Positions 35,091 through 47,907 of a DNA stretch of 64,000 nt are shown here, in pieces. Origin of the DNA: Chaenocephalus aceratus (Eukaryota; Chordata; Actinopteri; Perciformes; Channichthyidae); assembly GCA_023974075.1 (NCBI GenBank), contig CM043789.1, forward strand, positions 36,408,161 through 36,472,160. Direction: 5' to 3'. The translations under genes and the position numbers were made by a program. The notes under the pieces were generated by a model. That model was not told the DNA's origin, searched no databases, and saw only the letters and a list, made by a program, of their open reading frames with translations. Positions within the stretch are counted from its first letter, which is position 1; every line of letters begins with the position of its first letter.

Positions 35091-37338
35091 GCACCAGATT
35101 AACATTAGCGGCTTGTGTTGGTGTATGGATGTCAGCAGTGAAAAAGTGCAAGCGAACCCACTTCCATACATCAATTGCAATTAAGGTTATTCCAAATTTG
35201 AAAACCTCTCTCCAACCTGCTTGTCCTGACTTTCAATCAACCTGTCCTTCTGTTTTGTTTTTGACAAGGCGTTGCACCCCAAGGTAAAGCCTGGCGCATT
35301 AACCTTGCCCATCCTCCTGGAGCATCTGCTGCAGGGTACCCTCCATCAAGGCTGCCCTTCCACCAGAGGTCTGACAGGCCTCTGTCACACCTCTGCCTTA
35401 CATCTCAGTGCTGGAGATGGGTGGATGTGAGTCCCAGTGCCCAGGTGAACTACCGGGGTCCCCTTTCTGCCACGGTGCTGCCAGCTGACCGGGCTGGAGC
35501 TGACAGAATACCTGGCCCAGGAACAGAGCTGGATTAGGCAGAGAGCGGCCAGCAGTCTTTTGGTCAAATTACCATAAGCCTTACAGCAATTACTCAGAAG
35601 ATTATGAGTATAATTAGGCCAAACCACATCTTCTTCTTAAGATCCAGACTTTGGACAAACCTCAGATCTTTACGTAAGACTGTTCACAATGTTGATTGCC
35701 ATTGATTAGAACAGTTGTGTGTGTACATACATCATCAACTATTTCCACAGGTTGCTGGGATAATGAGTAAGGAGTCAGCAACTATGCTGGTGATGAACTT
35801 TTCAACAAAAACATGAGAAATGGAGGTCTATCTTTGAACCCCCTCAACAATCACACGGTCAACTCATGCTGCATTTGCAAGGAATTTGGCATTTGTCTTT
35901 AGACTCTTGTCGGCCTTTATAGTGCTCTGCTAGGAGCAGCATGCATCCTTTCGTACTACTTTCAAAAGTAATCATTTGCATTCAGTTTGCAAAAATCTTT
36001 TTTTTTTTTTTTTTCAGTCAAGGCTTCACAGTGAATCTGCATCAGTCGAAAATAGATTTGAGGTGGCGGTCTAAACAAGCCAGAGTGTAAACGGTTGCTT
36101 TAAATACCCAAGGTGAATCCAAGGTGGTACCCCACAGTCCACTGTTGTCTGCAGGGTAATGAGCTAGCATGATTGATCAGAGGCTGCCCAGGGACATCGG
36201 CTGGAGTCTGGACAGTAATGCTCAGCGCCCAGCACGGGACCGCCATCAGAGGGCAGCCGTACTCGGACGCAAGCTGCAGGGATGTCCTGCACCACACTGC
36301 TCCCTACATCAGCATGTAAGAGCAAGATGATGGAATAAATCCCACATACTGTTTTTCTTTGTTTTGAAGGTGTTTGCCTATTATGCTGTCTAACATACTG
36401 TAATGTGCTCACCGAAGTGTTAGTGGCTATGATGTGACGGTGTATTGTGCTGTAATGTTTTTCATTTTCCAGAATAACGTGGTAATTGCATGGAGCCACA
36501 GATAATAACAGCTGTGGAGAATGTTAGAGGAAAAACATATTTGTCTTTGTTTACTTTGTCAGCTTCTTCTGGCCTTTTTTTTTCCTTCACCATTTTGGGT
36601 TTGTTCCCCCACTGTTGTTTTCACACTTGTATTGTGTTGGTCTCTGGAGTCTGGATACATGGCACAGTAAGATTGCCTCTAAACGGACTGCTGGTCTCTC
36701 CTGGTAGAAGATGGAGCTTGCTGGTCACACATCCCCAGCTGAGTGACAATAAAGCTGGGCAGCCAGGGAGGACAATATGACAGGAAGCAGGAGGCTGTGA
36801 ATATGGATGGAGGTGCCCACTTGGAAGGTGTTGTTGGTTTGGTCGGAGAGGGAAGAGAGGAGAGAGCCGGGGAGCATTGCTGGCCTGTCAGTGAGGTGGC
36901 AGAGCGGACAGCCTGCCTCTGTGTCGGGCTCTCCTCGCTCCATAGCCCAGTAAACGCCAAACCAGCATGGAACATCCAAAAACGTTACCGCTTAGTGACC
37001 GCTCAGCACAGGACTAGACATCTGATGGGCGACATGGCCAAGCAGAATGGAGTGTAACTAATAGAGTAGATGCTACATAAAGATAGCCACCATATATAAC
37101 ACCTCAAGATAATGATTAAATGGCTCTGATACAAATGTCAGCTCAAATACAATCTAAGTTGTTGGGAAAATTCTGAATGTACTCTTCCAATATCAGAGTA
37201 GCACATGATGAAATGCCCAACTGTAAATGCGTACATGACGATGGATAATTACCCAGAAGAGCGTCAGGAGTCAGGACCCTGTTTTAGGGATATGATCGCT
37301 ATGTCCACAATGATTAACATGATTGATTCAGCCTTTAA
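35091..37338. other. Unique sequence, no gene seen
   Basis: Overlapping open frames of 80-111 codons near 36100-37057 on both strands have no motif. A T-run of about 16 at 35998-36014 ends 'ttttcag', which resembles a splice acceptor, but no coding frame follows. Confidence 0.45.
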
Positions 37339-37743
37339 CCCTTCTCTTGCATTTCGGGTCAAAAGGGACCGATGACTTTTGTTTTAATCATAAATATTGT
37401 GTTTTTCATTCAATTGCCTCAATACCTTATGTTATCCTCCAACAGTGAAACACCCATGATTTTTCGGTCATAGAAAATGAATGGGTATGAGTCTATTATG
37501 TTCATCCTGCAGATGGAAAACATCTATACACACACACACCACAACACACACAACACACGTTTATGGGAACCTCTCCCTTTCTTCCGCGCTGTATGATACA
37601 ATGTATCATACCTTCTCACAGATGAGAGCTCTGTGCCCCTCGAGAAACACAAACCTCCCACTTTCTCGCGCCAGTTGCGCCTCCCTGACTGGCTCTCAAG
37701 CAGTTATATTTGTGCCTTGCCTCACATTTGACTCATTGACACA

Positions 37744-37935
37744 ATGAGCAGGCGACCGATTAGGCGATTTTCTGTACGAGGAGGCTCTGGACACTTTTGG
37801 AACCAGATGAAGAGGAGATTGAACCAGATGAAGAGGATAGAGGAAGATGTCTCAGAAATGGAAGACAACAGCGATCCAGACTATGAGCCTACAACAGACC
37901 AGGAAGAGGCCCTGAGGGAGAGGTCCCTGAGATAG
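37744..37935 (+). pseudogene. Residual piggyBac transposase N-terminus
   Basis: Sixty-three codons starting MSRRPIRRFSVRGGSG and containing the acidic stretch 'EEDVSEMEDNSDPDYEP', then a stop. piggyBac transposases normally begin with a short basic segment and a long acidic, disordered region ahead of the DDD catalytic core. A 22-bp tandem duplication ('gaaccagatgaagaggag' twice, 37799-37838) sits in the middle; in another frame it reads as repeated Glu-Pro-Asp-Glu-Glu, so a small frameshift is likely. No catalytic aspartates follow: the remaining several hundred codons are deleted. Confidence 0.5.
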
Positions 37936-37983
37936 AAGCCCGAGGTGACATTCCACAATTTTGCATTGCCAACTATGTGCGTG

Positions 37984-37985
<2 letters not shown>

Positions 37986-38050
<65 letters not shown>
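37986..38050. repeat. (CA)32 microsatellite
   Basis: Pure CA repeat of about 65 bp inside the piggyBac remnant. Open frames across it are artefacts. Confidence 0.97.
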
Positions 38051-38054
<4 letters not shown>

Positions 38055-38702
38055 ACGCATGTTCTCTTATGGTATATTTCTCTTTCAATAAATGTTTCGT
38101 TGAGGAAAACAGTATCAGTGTCTTATTTTATATTCATCACAGTGAGTGCAGTGAATGCTGAACTTGATGGCCCACCGGTGGGTCCGGACCATGACATGAA
38201 ACACTGGCTTGCTTGTATCAAATCAATACATCCCGTACATCATTGGAACGGGAATAATCTCAGCTACAACACTAACTAAAGCATTTCGATCTCCAGTAAA
38301 TACAACCTACATGGCAAACATTTTTATAATATACAGTAATGTAAAATAAACACTATCTTTGAACTTACTGCAAGAAATAATATGAAATTCACCCCTGGTG
38401 TCATTCGTCTGTCACCCCTTGATTCTACTTGCTTTGACTGTTTCAAATGAGATGTCAACCATCAAAATTGGATAAGGGGTTCCAGAGATATCACTGTGCA
38501 AAACACACAAAAAGCATGGGAAGGGGGGTATGACCTAACGCAAGAGAAGGGCTATGGAGATAGACCATATGACGAGCAAGATCATTTCTGACGTGGGACT
38601 TAGCTAATCTAAACAAAACATTGTATACTGCTTTGAACCGGGATTCCTGCATCTTGTCACTGAATAACCCTCTCTTGTATATCAGCATCTGAAGGACACT
38701 GT

Positions 38703-38845
38703 TTTAGTTTAGTTTATTTAAAGGACAGTGCACATGAATCCACATTGCTGTAAATGAGCCAGTATTAGCCAGCAGGCTAATTGTCAACTGTTGTCCTTGG
38801 CAAGATGTTAAATGACCACAACAAGACTAGAAAAATAAAAACATA
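38703..38845 (-). mobile_element. LINE 3' end
   Basis: Reverse complement of the block order at 34990-35090: 'tttatttaaaggacagtgca', 'gtaaatgagccagtattagc', 'caggctaattgtcaactgtt' and 'gtccttggcaag'. It is a truncated insertion with no coding part. Confidence 0.6.
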
Positions 38846-39005
38846 ATGTTCAGGAACTAGTTGTACCAAATGCTCTGTATGTGATGACTTCCATTCTTGC
38901 AAGGATTAATAATACATGTATCCTGATATTGAAGCTCAAGCCGGTGACGAGTGATATTCTTGTAACGTAAGTCTACACTGGAAAGGTTGATTTTCCCATA
39001 AAAAT

Positions 39006-39045
39006 CACTGATCTGTGGGTTATTGCTGCAACCCACAGATCAGTG
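39006..39045. repeat. Perfect 16-bp stem hairpin
   Basis: 'cactgatctgtgggtt' (39006-39021) and its exact reverse complement (39030-39045) are separated by an 8-base loop. The stem is too short for an animal microRNA precursor. There is no T-run after it, and no open frame or repeat boundary explains it. Confidence 0.95.
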
Positions 39046-40629
39046 CCTCAGTGACAACATGTTTATAAGTGGTTTTTACTGCTGATGATACACTGCCGTG
39101 CCTTGAATCCAGTTATATTTCTGAAAAAGATGAATTGCCAATGATGTAGGTTTTAACAATGACAGAAAGGTTACGATAATGTCTCGGCTCACTGCCCGGT
39201 TTTGGTTGAGATCTTTGTGGATATTGTGTTATTGAAGATATATCTGGGATCTGTTGATCTAAGCTTCCTAAAATCCATCAGCAAACCCTGAAATTATTGC
39301 CACCAGTGATGTCCACCCATGTGACTCGAGAAGAAAAGAGGGTTGGGGGGGAAGGTCGGGAGACGCTGTTACCAGGCCCAATTCAGATGGAGACAATACT
39401 GCATTCTGTGTGTGAGTGCATCCATGGGTTCAACGAAGGGTTCCTTTGCTTCTTTTTTTCTATATGATGCTTTTCTTCTTGAAGGTTAATTGAATCTTTT
39501 GACCCCAGAAACTCTTTTTCATTCAGGAGAAAAAACATATTAGTTTCACTTCCAGCAAAGAGCAAAAATAGAGGAATTCAAAGCAATGTACCAACATTTT
39601 GAAGACATACTATAGAGTGGCATTTTAGCATTGCATGGTTTCAAACATAGTTTTATAATCCTATACTTTGTGGCACAGAAGTATAACTTTCGCATACAAC
39701 CCAAGCAGGTAGAAACACTTCCATATGAACATTGGGTTTCTCTGAATTATGCCCTGCTTCGCTACTGTACCATCGATCAGCACTTTTGTGTGACGGCAGG
39801 AAATCACATCATATTACTAGCCCTTCACTAATGTTGTTAGCGGATATTGTTCTGAGGCGAAGTGTAGACTTGCCCAATGTGATTAAGCCCTATGATGAAT
39901 TTGCCCTGTTGTTTGGAGACCGTTAACTGACTAGAATGATTGACTTGAACCCAGAGCCTTCTGGGCATTTATTGATGTTCCCCGAGTGTTATTCCTTTAA
40001 TGACTGCACTCTGATCATTGCCAGCTTTATGGCTTGAGGGAAGCCAACTTGAGTGAGCAAAGTTAGACTAAATGGAGTTTTAGAGGTTCATGGTCACCAT
40101 CACAGTTGCTGTGCCCACATGTGGTTTGGCAGAGTGTTTATCCCCCTGACTGCTGTTTTCTTTTTATGTTTATAATGACTGTAAGGGCTTTCATATTGGC
40201 AAAAGAGAGCCAAATACCTGGAGGCCTCAGTATTTATACAGCTGAGGATGTTAGGTCTCTCCTGGGGAGAGGCCTGGCAGTTTTAGCTAAGACAGAGTGG
40301 TCATGAGTCCTCTAGGTTTATTTTTCGCAGCCTCAAGAGGTAAAGGAAAAGAGAGGTCAGTGGGCTGAGAATTACCCATAATTCCAGAGAGCAGCCAGAG
40401 AAAAGAAATCCAGTACACTTTGGTGTGTGTTTGTGTGTACAAGCTCTTAGGTTTACTGTAAGTCTAGTCTGTCAATCAGTGGGTTATCTCCGCACTCAAG
40501 CAGTCCCAAGAGTCCAACCCTTACCTCTTAAATTGACGCCCCCCGGTCATTTTGACACAAGGCAGAGGAATATAAAGAAACGGAACCATAACAATCCTCC
40601 CGAGCAGAAGATGGGTAGCAAGTGTATCA
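39046..40629. other. Unique sequence, no gene seen
   Basis: Short open frames only; no repeat recognised. Confidence 0.45.
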
Positions 40630-40635
40630 TGCTCC

Positions 40636-40700
40636 CCAGGGCCGTTTCTAGCTTTTTGGGGGCCCTATGCAAGATGCTATTTGGGGGCCCTAGTTTTGAC
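40636..40700 (+). mobile_element. Possible DNA-transposon end
   Basis: 'cagggccgtttctagctttt' followed by 'tgggggccctatgcaaga' and a partial echo, 'tttgggggccctag', resembles a terminal segment found at the ends of some fish hAT-type elements. I find no matching inverted end downstream, so the element is truncated or the call is wrong. The 149-codon frame covering it (40425-40874) has no motif. Confidence 0.35.
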
Positions 40701-41169
40701 AGTTTTTTAACTACAATGGGGGGGGATTCCGAAGCCTTTACGATGATCTGTGGAGATGCATCAATCTGTTACACTTTAATAGGAAAACAGGCTAATTTCA
40801 CGAAAACCAAGCAATTGAAAATTACAAAAAATTATATTAAAAAGGTAAACAATAAGGCTCCTCTATGTCAATAAATGCAAGAGATGCAGCATTTTCTCAG
40901 CTGTCAGCCCAACGATGATTTGGACTTTATTACCCCAAAAACCCAAGCAACAGCTTTGCTATCATTGCAGTTTAGTCGTGTTTATATCCTACATTGGATT
41001 TGGAAGCATATAATGCTTCACCGAACACTCACAGGAGGGGGCTTGGCTGTCTACAAATAAAGACGGCTCATTTTAATTCTCCCCAAATATATTGAGGCTG
41101 AACCTGAACTTTGAATTCTCTGCTCCCATCATAATCTTGGCGATCTTGTTAAAATTGTGAATGCAGAAT
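40701..41169. other. Unassigned, possibly repeat-derived
   Basis: No gene or clear element. It may be the interior of the preceding or following transposon remnants. Confidence 0.3.
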
Positions 41170-41715
41170 TAAAATACTATATAACTGGTTTGCAGTTAAT
41201 AAATTATCCCTTAATGTGGCCAAAACAAATTACATGTTATTCAATACAAAGTCTGAGAGTAGAAATGACTGCATTATACGTATTTGCAATACAGAGATAG
41301 AAAAAGTTGGTGCATGTACATTTTTAGGACTGCTTGTTGACGAAAAACTCAATTGGAAGCACTATATAAATTATGTACAGACTAAACTGTCAAAAACAAT
41401 AGGTATTTTGTATCATACTAAGAACATTCTTGAAGAAAATATACTCTTTATAACAGTCTATTTCTCCCTTACCTTTACTACTGCTCCGAAATATGGGGAA
41501 ACACGTACTCAACAAATCTACAAAAAATAATAACATCCCAAAAAAAAGTATTACGAATAGTCTGTGGTAAATATGAACACACAACTCCCATATTTAAAAA
41601 AACTCAATCTATTAAAATGTGTTGAGATAGTACAGCTTAAAACAGTACTGATTATGCACAACATTTTCCATAACAAAATGCCTAATAATATTCAAAAGCA
41701 GTTCCAAACCACAGC
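41170..41715 (+). pseudogene. LINE reverse transcriptase fragment
   Basis: The frame from about 41190 reads 'WFAVNKLSLNVAKTNYMLFN..ACTFLGLLVDEKLNWKHYI..SKTIGILYH', the segment just after the YADD box in CR1/L2-type LINEs (the 'N-LSLN--KT' and 'FLG---D--L-W--HI' motifs). After 41530 the homology continues in other frames ('QKKVLRIVCG', 'HTTPIFKK'), so frameshifts and stops have broken it. The catalytic box and the true C-terminus are missing. It is older than the RT at 21721 and from a different family. Confidence 0.75.
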
Positions 41716-43758
41716 GTGAACATATGAATGTAAAGAAAGTCACTTGAAAATAAGTGTTCAATGTTTATATGCAATTGTGCATATATTATTATTATTAGTC
41801 ATTTGCCAAGTACATGTGTACCTATGTATATATTTATATATAGTATTTTAATTTCCAAAAAAAGATAGTTGAAACTGCTATTGACATGTGCAGAAAATGA
41901 CCCTATATCTAGTTTTCGTATATATTATATATATATATATTATATATATATCCTCTTTTCTATTTCTTGTTATTTTGCTGCGGTTGTCTCCCTAACAAAA
42001 GCATTAAGTGCCTTTTTTTTTAAAAACAGTTATTTGTTCAGCTCATTTTAAGCAATAGAACTTCAGTAGCCAGTTTTGTCAAGCATTGAAGGTGGACACA
42101 GAGAACTATTTGGGGCTATTGTTGTGATTTTAGCTGTTAGAATTGACTACTGCAGTGCACTTTTAATTAAGAGCCCTGTTAAAGAGCCATCTGTGCACTT
42201 AAAGTGTTATACAGCAAGTTCAGTTTGTATAACACTGTGAAAAGAAATATGTCTTGTAAAATAAATGTGTGGATGAATGACTCACATCTTTAATTTTCAT
42301 TCCATAATATGTTTTTGTTCATTTTTAATAGAATTTATTTTAATTTTCTCATTTTGACTCTTCAACTCTGCAATTTGACACAGCAGACTAAAATACCAAG
42401 AACAGAATTGTTGCCTGTTACTGTATCTCTAATCTAAAATACACAAAATCTATAAAATCTTCTATCTATACTTTCTTGTATCTTTGTAGGTGACTTAAAC
42501 TCCATAAACAGTGTGTGTTGCCAGCTTTTGCACCCTATATGCTGGTTAATTTCTCACACAACCACATTTTTGTTTAAGAACACTGCCCACATGCTTATGA
42601 GCATATGTCCGGCCATGAGTTGCCTGTTCGCCTTCCTGTGGTATACATGTGGTGGAATTGTGGTGATCTCCATCCCACCGCCCACACCCCACACACACAT
42701 CCACTGAACATCACCACGTCCCAGATGTGTAGTCGCTCACCTGCAGAGGAGAGAGGGTTCGTCGTGGTGCATGTTGATTTTAAACAACACTCGCCATATG
42801 CTGACTGCCCACACAGAACAATAAGCTCCTGCCCACCGTTATACTAATATTTAATACGGCACTCCAGGCCTCATGCAGCTATATTGTTTTTATTTACATT
42901 ATATCTTTCCCCTCACTTTTCTCCAGATGCACGTAACATTTCCAACAATCCAGATCTGCTCTTACCCAGGTGGGCTGAACACCCGCTTCATTATAAATTG
43001 GAGCCATATGGCCAAGTTTTAGATATGATATACTATATTTACACACAAATAATGAGGTGTATTATACAAATACAAAAAAGAGGCACTGTTAAATAAACTT
43101 AAACAAGTTTATGTGATTTTCCTGAGCACTGGCCGTTGCAGTAAAATCAAAGAACATTTCTAACAGCATGTAAGCCATTCAAAAGCCAAACGCATATTAC
43201 ATTATACTCCAAGGGTGCTTTTAGTAATGGACCGACAGTATTTCTTAAGCACACCAATGTAACCATCAAAATATTATAATGTTTTTAAACATATAATAAT
43301 TTAACTGCCCATAAGGATATTCATGTGATTGCGTACATTCCTCACATTTTAAATGTGTGTTTCCTAGCTCTGGAAAAAAGAAATGTGCGGACTGTGAAAA
43401 CCAAATATATATAAATGTGTCTTTGCCATCTTTCTCGAAGTGCTCTCCAACACTCATTATACTTTCTCTTGCCTAAAAGACGAGCAAAAGTCGTAAACAT
43501 TGGTGAATCCTAGAGATCAATGGGTGCTAAAAAAAAAAAAATAATAATAACCTTAGATACAAACTAAAGTCTTATTCATATCGCTTCCTGCATGAGGCCC
43601 CTTGTAACTGCACAAAGGTAAAAGTAACTGTACATTCATGCTTTAACCTGTATTGTTGTTATATACTATATGGTATTGTGTACGATGAATAATATGTGAT
43701 TAATAGCAGTGAATAACCAACTGCTTGGTGAACTGTGTTGACAGGCATCAGGCTTTAA
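41716..43758. other. Unique AT-rich sequence, no gene seen
   Basis: A TA repeat lies at about 41919-41952. Open frames up to 80 codons show no motif. Confidence 0.5.
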
Positions 43759-44585
<827 letters not shown>

Positions 44586-44589
44586 TTAA

Positions 44590-45143
44590 AGCAAGACTGT
44601 CAGTTAGGAGGGCACATTGAGATTAAATACAAGCCATGTGACTGGGGGAAATTATTATTATTTATCACTTGTATTATCCGTGTTTAAATGTGCATTAGTA
44701 AACACAGTCCGACCCAATACACAGGCCATTGTTGCATTAAGTCATCGAATGTGACTTTTATTATATATTCCTGAATATTTTACCCAAATGATGAATGCAT
44801 GTATGCCTAATGATGCACTTGATTAGAATGTATCATAGATGCCGTCATGTTGCTTACTTCCCCTTATCCATAACATATACATATTGTGTGTGCTTTTGCG
44901 TTTTGCTCTGTCGCTTTCAGTTGTTGCACACACAGCAGGAAGAGTATGGCTACTTTAACAATGTAGGGATTGGAGAATCCATGAATACTTAATAAGTGTC
45001 TGGAAAAAAAGTGATGTAATGGTGATGTAAGCCACTGAAAGCCATTAATCAGAACAGCTAAACCTGAGCCTTGTTTTCCGCTCCAATTCACCTTTAGGGC
45101 ATCTGTATACAACATGGTGAGAGTATGGTTTAATGTGTGTAGC
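44590..45143. other. Unique sequence, no gene seen
   Basis: No element or gene recognised. Confidence 0.45.
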
Positions 45144-45310
45144 GCAGAGTCCTGCATCGGGTCGGGTACCCGACGGTGACCCTCAAAAAAGGTGATTCGC
45201 GGGTGGCTTTTTTCCGGGTTCGGTTCTGGGTAAAACAAAGATGATGCGGGTATTGCATAATAAATATATTAAAATAATAATAATTTAGTTTAATGTTTAA
45301 ATCCTCAGAC
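45144..45310 (+). mobile_element. Possible hAT terminal fragment
   Basis: 'CAGAGTCCTGCATCGGGTCG' followed by 'ggtacccgacggtgac' and GC-rich 'gcgggt' motifs resembles the end of a fish hAT family I recall only loosely. The opposite terminus is not in the window, so this is at best a fragment. Confidence 0.35.
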
Positions 45311-45586
45311 CTCTCCCCCGCGGGACCGCGCATAATCATAACCTCTGCAGCGCATCAATCTGCTGCTGTGCGCGCCACATTCGAAATGGCTGAGGTGAAG
45401 CTCTCTGGAGAATACAGCATTTTCAATAACACTTCCTCAAGGAGATGGGTCTGGCTGCAGACCGCAGCAAGGAGGCGTTTCCTATAGGGGCGTTTCCTAA
45501 CTTTTTTTATCCAATAGCAACTTAAGGGATTCCAGCTGCTTTTATAAATCCTCGCAGAAGAAGTCATTGTTCTTGTGATGGGAATT

Positions 45587-45635
45587 CCGGCTCTTCTTGG
45601 TGAGCCGGATCATTTGGCTCACCAAGAAGAGCCGG
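45587..45635. repeat. Perfect 20-bp stem hairpin
   Basis: CCGGCTCTTCTTGGTGAGCC and its exact reverse complement flank a 9-base loop. It lies near the left end of the foldback element, in a position similar to the subterminal repeats that bind transposase in hAT elements, which is an inference only. Confidence 0.95.
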
Positions 45636-46131
45636 CTCTTTCGGCTCCCAAAGGGCTCTTCAATTTACCACATATTATACCTTTTAATTAAATCAAATGT
45701 AGCCCTGTTTTGACTAATGATTTATATGTGTACACATATATCACTTAAATTATTCAAGACATCCTTTGTACTTAAGTATTCAAAAGTAAAAATTACATGT
45801 TTAATATAAATTATTTGCTGTGGCCAATTGTTTTCATTGCATTTACAGACCCGTGTAACTCTCTGATACCACCCAATGAATGCATTGACTTGCTTGTAGA
45901 ACCACGCTACACAAAACAAATGGCAACACCTATAAAAACTATTTTAAAAAAGGGGCTACTGTATCAACCTATATAAAGTATATAAATATAGTTTTTCTCC
46001 CTGCAGGAGAGGGGAGCGTGCTTTGAGATCAACTGCTAGGCTGCAGCGGGGAGAAGAGGGGGACAAAAAGAGATCTCCGTCCTCCATGTTTTATTCTTAT
46101 AGAAGTAAGAAGAGAAGTAATGGGTCAGAAA

Positions 46132-46914
46132 CCGTGGTAAATTTGGTTTTATATTGGACGTTGGATATTCGACACATTCGAAAAATCTATTTAACACTGG
46201 CTTCGATGGACGATTTTTTGTCAAACCAACTTCGATGTGTTAATACAAGGCCCGCCTATATAACACAAAGCTTTTTTTTTCAAAAAAACCCACCTTTTGA
46301 TTTTATACTATTTTTTGTTTTGTGTTAAAAAATGCCATAAATCTATTATGCGGCTTGGCCTTTTCACCTACCCATGTCAAAACACATCTGATGAACTCAG
46401 CTAACTGCCCTACACTTAACACAAAGCTTTTTTTTTCCAAAAACCCACCTTTTGATTTTATACTATTTTTTTTGTGTTAAAAAATGCTATAAATCTATTA
46501 TGCGGCTTGGCCTTTTCACCTACACATGTCATAACACATCCGATGAACAAAGAAAAGTACCCTCTGCATGAGAAAAAGCAAACACTCTGATTGTTAAAAT
46601 GTTCCTCATCATCAAAATTGATAACAGTTCTTTGTTTTTGTCTTTTTGACCATGTTGCAATATAGGACATATACAGTGTTTTCAACTGTCAGTTAAAAAT
46701 ATCCTCTTGCCTACTATTTCTGAAGTCCTTATATTATATGGAAGCGATTTAGTAATATCCGAATTATTGTCGTCCTGAGGTGCCTTTCTGTTGGCATATC
46801 CTTGAAAATGCTTACATAATAATTTTAAAAAATCGTCCATCGAAGCCAGTGTTAAATAGATTTTTCGAATGTGTCGAATATCCAACGTCCAATATAAAAC
46901 CAAATTTACCACGG
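46132..46914. mobile_element. Mutator-like MITE with 88-bp inverted repeats
   Basis: A 783-bp element whose two ends, 46132-46219 and 46827-46914, are exact reverse complements over 88 bp. The same 11 bases, TGGGTCAGAAA, stand directly outside both ends (46121-46131 and 46915-46925). Long inverted repeats with a 9-11 bp duplication are the mark of the Mutator superfamily; I infer the family from this only, as no transposase is present. The interior holds a direct duplication of about 158 bp. Identical arms point to a recent insertion, younger than the foldback element it sits in. Confidence 0.8.
46258..46550. repeat. Direct duplication inside the MITE
   Basis: Two copies about 158 bp apart of a block running from 'taacacaaagcttttttttt' through 'cccaccttttgattttatac' and 'tctattatgcggcttggcct' to 'cacatcygatgaac'. 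A few substitutions and indels separate them, so the duplication is older than the perfect arms would suggest, unless the arms are kept identical by conversion. Confidence 0.9.
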
Positions 46915-47907
46915 TGGGTCAGAAACCCTCCTTTTTACGCAGCGGTCCAGACATAGACATCATAGCTACGGCGACATATATTCAGTTGCCAGTTACTTTT
47001 GGCATTAGGGCAGGGATATCTTTCAAGGTTTGACATAATGAATTGTGCTACTTTTAAAGCAAGCAACGATGTTTTCAAATCTGTAATCAAAAAGCTCCTC
47101 AAAAACACTATAGAAGCAGTTCCTGCCGTTGTTACGTTAGTTCAAACAGTAACAACGGACTACTTTTCTTAGCGGATGCATGTCAATTTAAATCAATACA
47201 TAAAACTATTTTTTAAATCAATAAAATCTTTTTCTAAATCCATAAAAGCATTTCAATTATTATTGGGAGTCATGTCGTTACTTTGTTGAGAATGTGGCCA
47301 TGTGTATAAGCGGGATAATGTCCACATTGCACATTGCATAATGTGCCTTCATGCCGATCTAGATCCCTCCGCAAAAACAAAACAAAAAACGGCTCGTTCG
47401 CGGGCGAGACCCGGCTCCCGTCGTTCACTATAGGAAACGCCCCTATAGGAAACGCCTCCTTGCTGCGGTCTGCAGCCAGACTCTATTGTCCTCAAGAGCG
47501 AAATCCAACGTCTGGGAGGCTTTTGGTGTCATCCTAGAACCTAGATGGACTCCGTCTGCTCTTCGGAGTTAGACACTACATACTGCTAGATAACACTACA
47601 TTTTTCAAACAATAAACAGGGTTCGTACGGGTGCTTGAAATCCTTGAAACTGCTTGAAATTTGACGTGGTGTTTTCAAGGTTGGGAAAGTGCTTGAATTT
47701 TGGGAATGGTGCTTGAAATTGAGATAAAGTGCTTGAAAATGTAAATGCTTTACTTTTACAAAAAATTGCTGTCTGACTGAATAGTTCGCTTTTTAGATTA
47801 AAAGAAAATAATTGCTTCTCTTCTACATAAAACATCTCCGCTGCGGCCTTCCCGCGCCATGCGCGCGACCTGCAAGTGTTTGTGTTACGTGTGACCTGGG
47901 CATTCTG

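Larger units (their letters stand above)
37339..38551 (+). mobile_element. piggyBac element, internally deleted
   Basis: About 1.2 kb bounded by inverted ends CCCTTCTCTTGC (left) and its complement at 38540-38551. The left flank is TTAA (37335-37338); the right flank has decayed to 'ctat'. Just inside the left end 'gggtcaaaaggga' is typical of the fish piggyBac family. The interior keeps a short N-terminal ORF (37744-37935) but lacks a catalytic domain, and a CA microsatellite at 37986-38050 occupies the deletion region. It cannot move by itself. Confidence 0.7.
45442..47488. mobile_element. Foldback DNA transposon, hAT-like, host of a nested element
   Basis: The arms at 45449-45499 and 47431-47481 are perfect 51-bp inverted repeats (GTCTGGCTGCAGACCGCAGC...). 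Exactly 7 bases outside each arm lies the same 8-bp sequence, TCCTCAAG (45434-45441 and 47489-47496), read as the target duplication; 8 bp is the hAT size. The interior has GC-rich 'cggctc' motifs near both ends, a 20-bp-stem hairpin (45587-45635) and the Mutator-like insertion at 46132-46914. No transposase ORF. The 7 outermost bases of the two ends differ, so the exact boundary is uncertain. Confidence 0.7.

Noticed and set aside
35998..36020. Splice acceptor after a T-run
   Set aside because: No open frame of useful length follows.
39006..39045. microRNA precursor
   Set aside because: A 16-bp stem is too short for a Drosha/Dicer substrate.
40425..40874. 149-codon plus-strand frame
   Set aside because: No start context or domain, and it overlaps a transposon-end-like segment.
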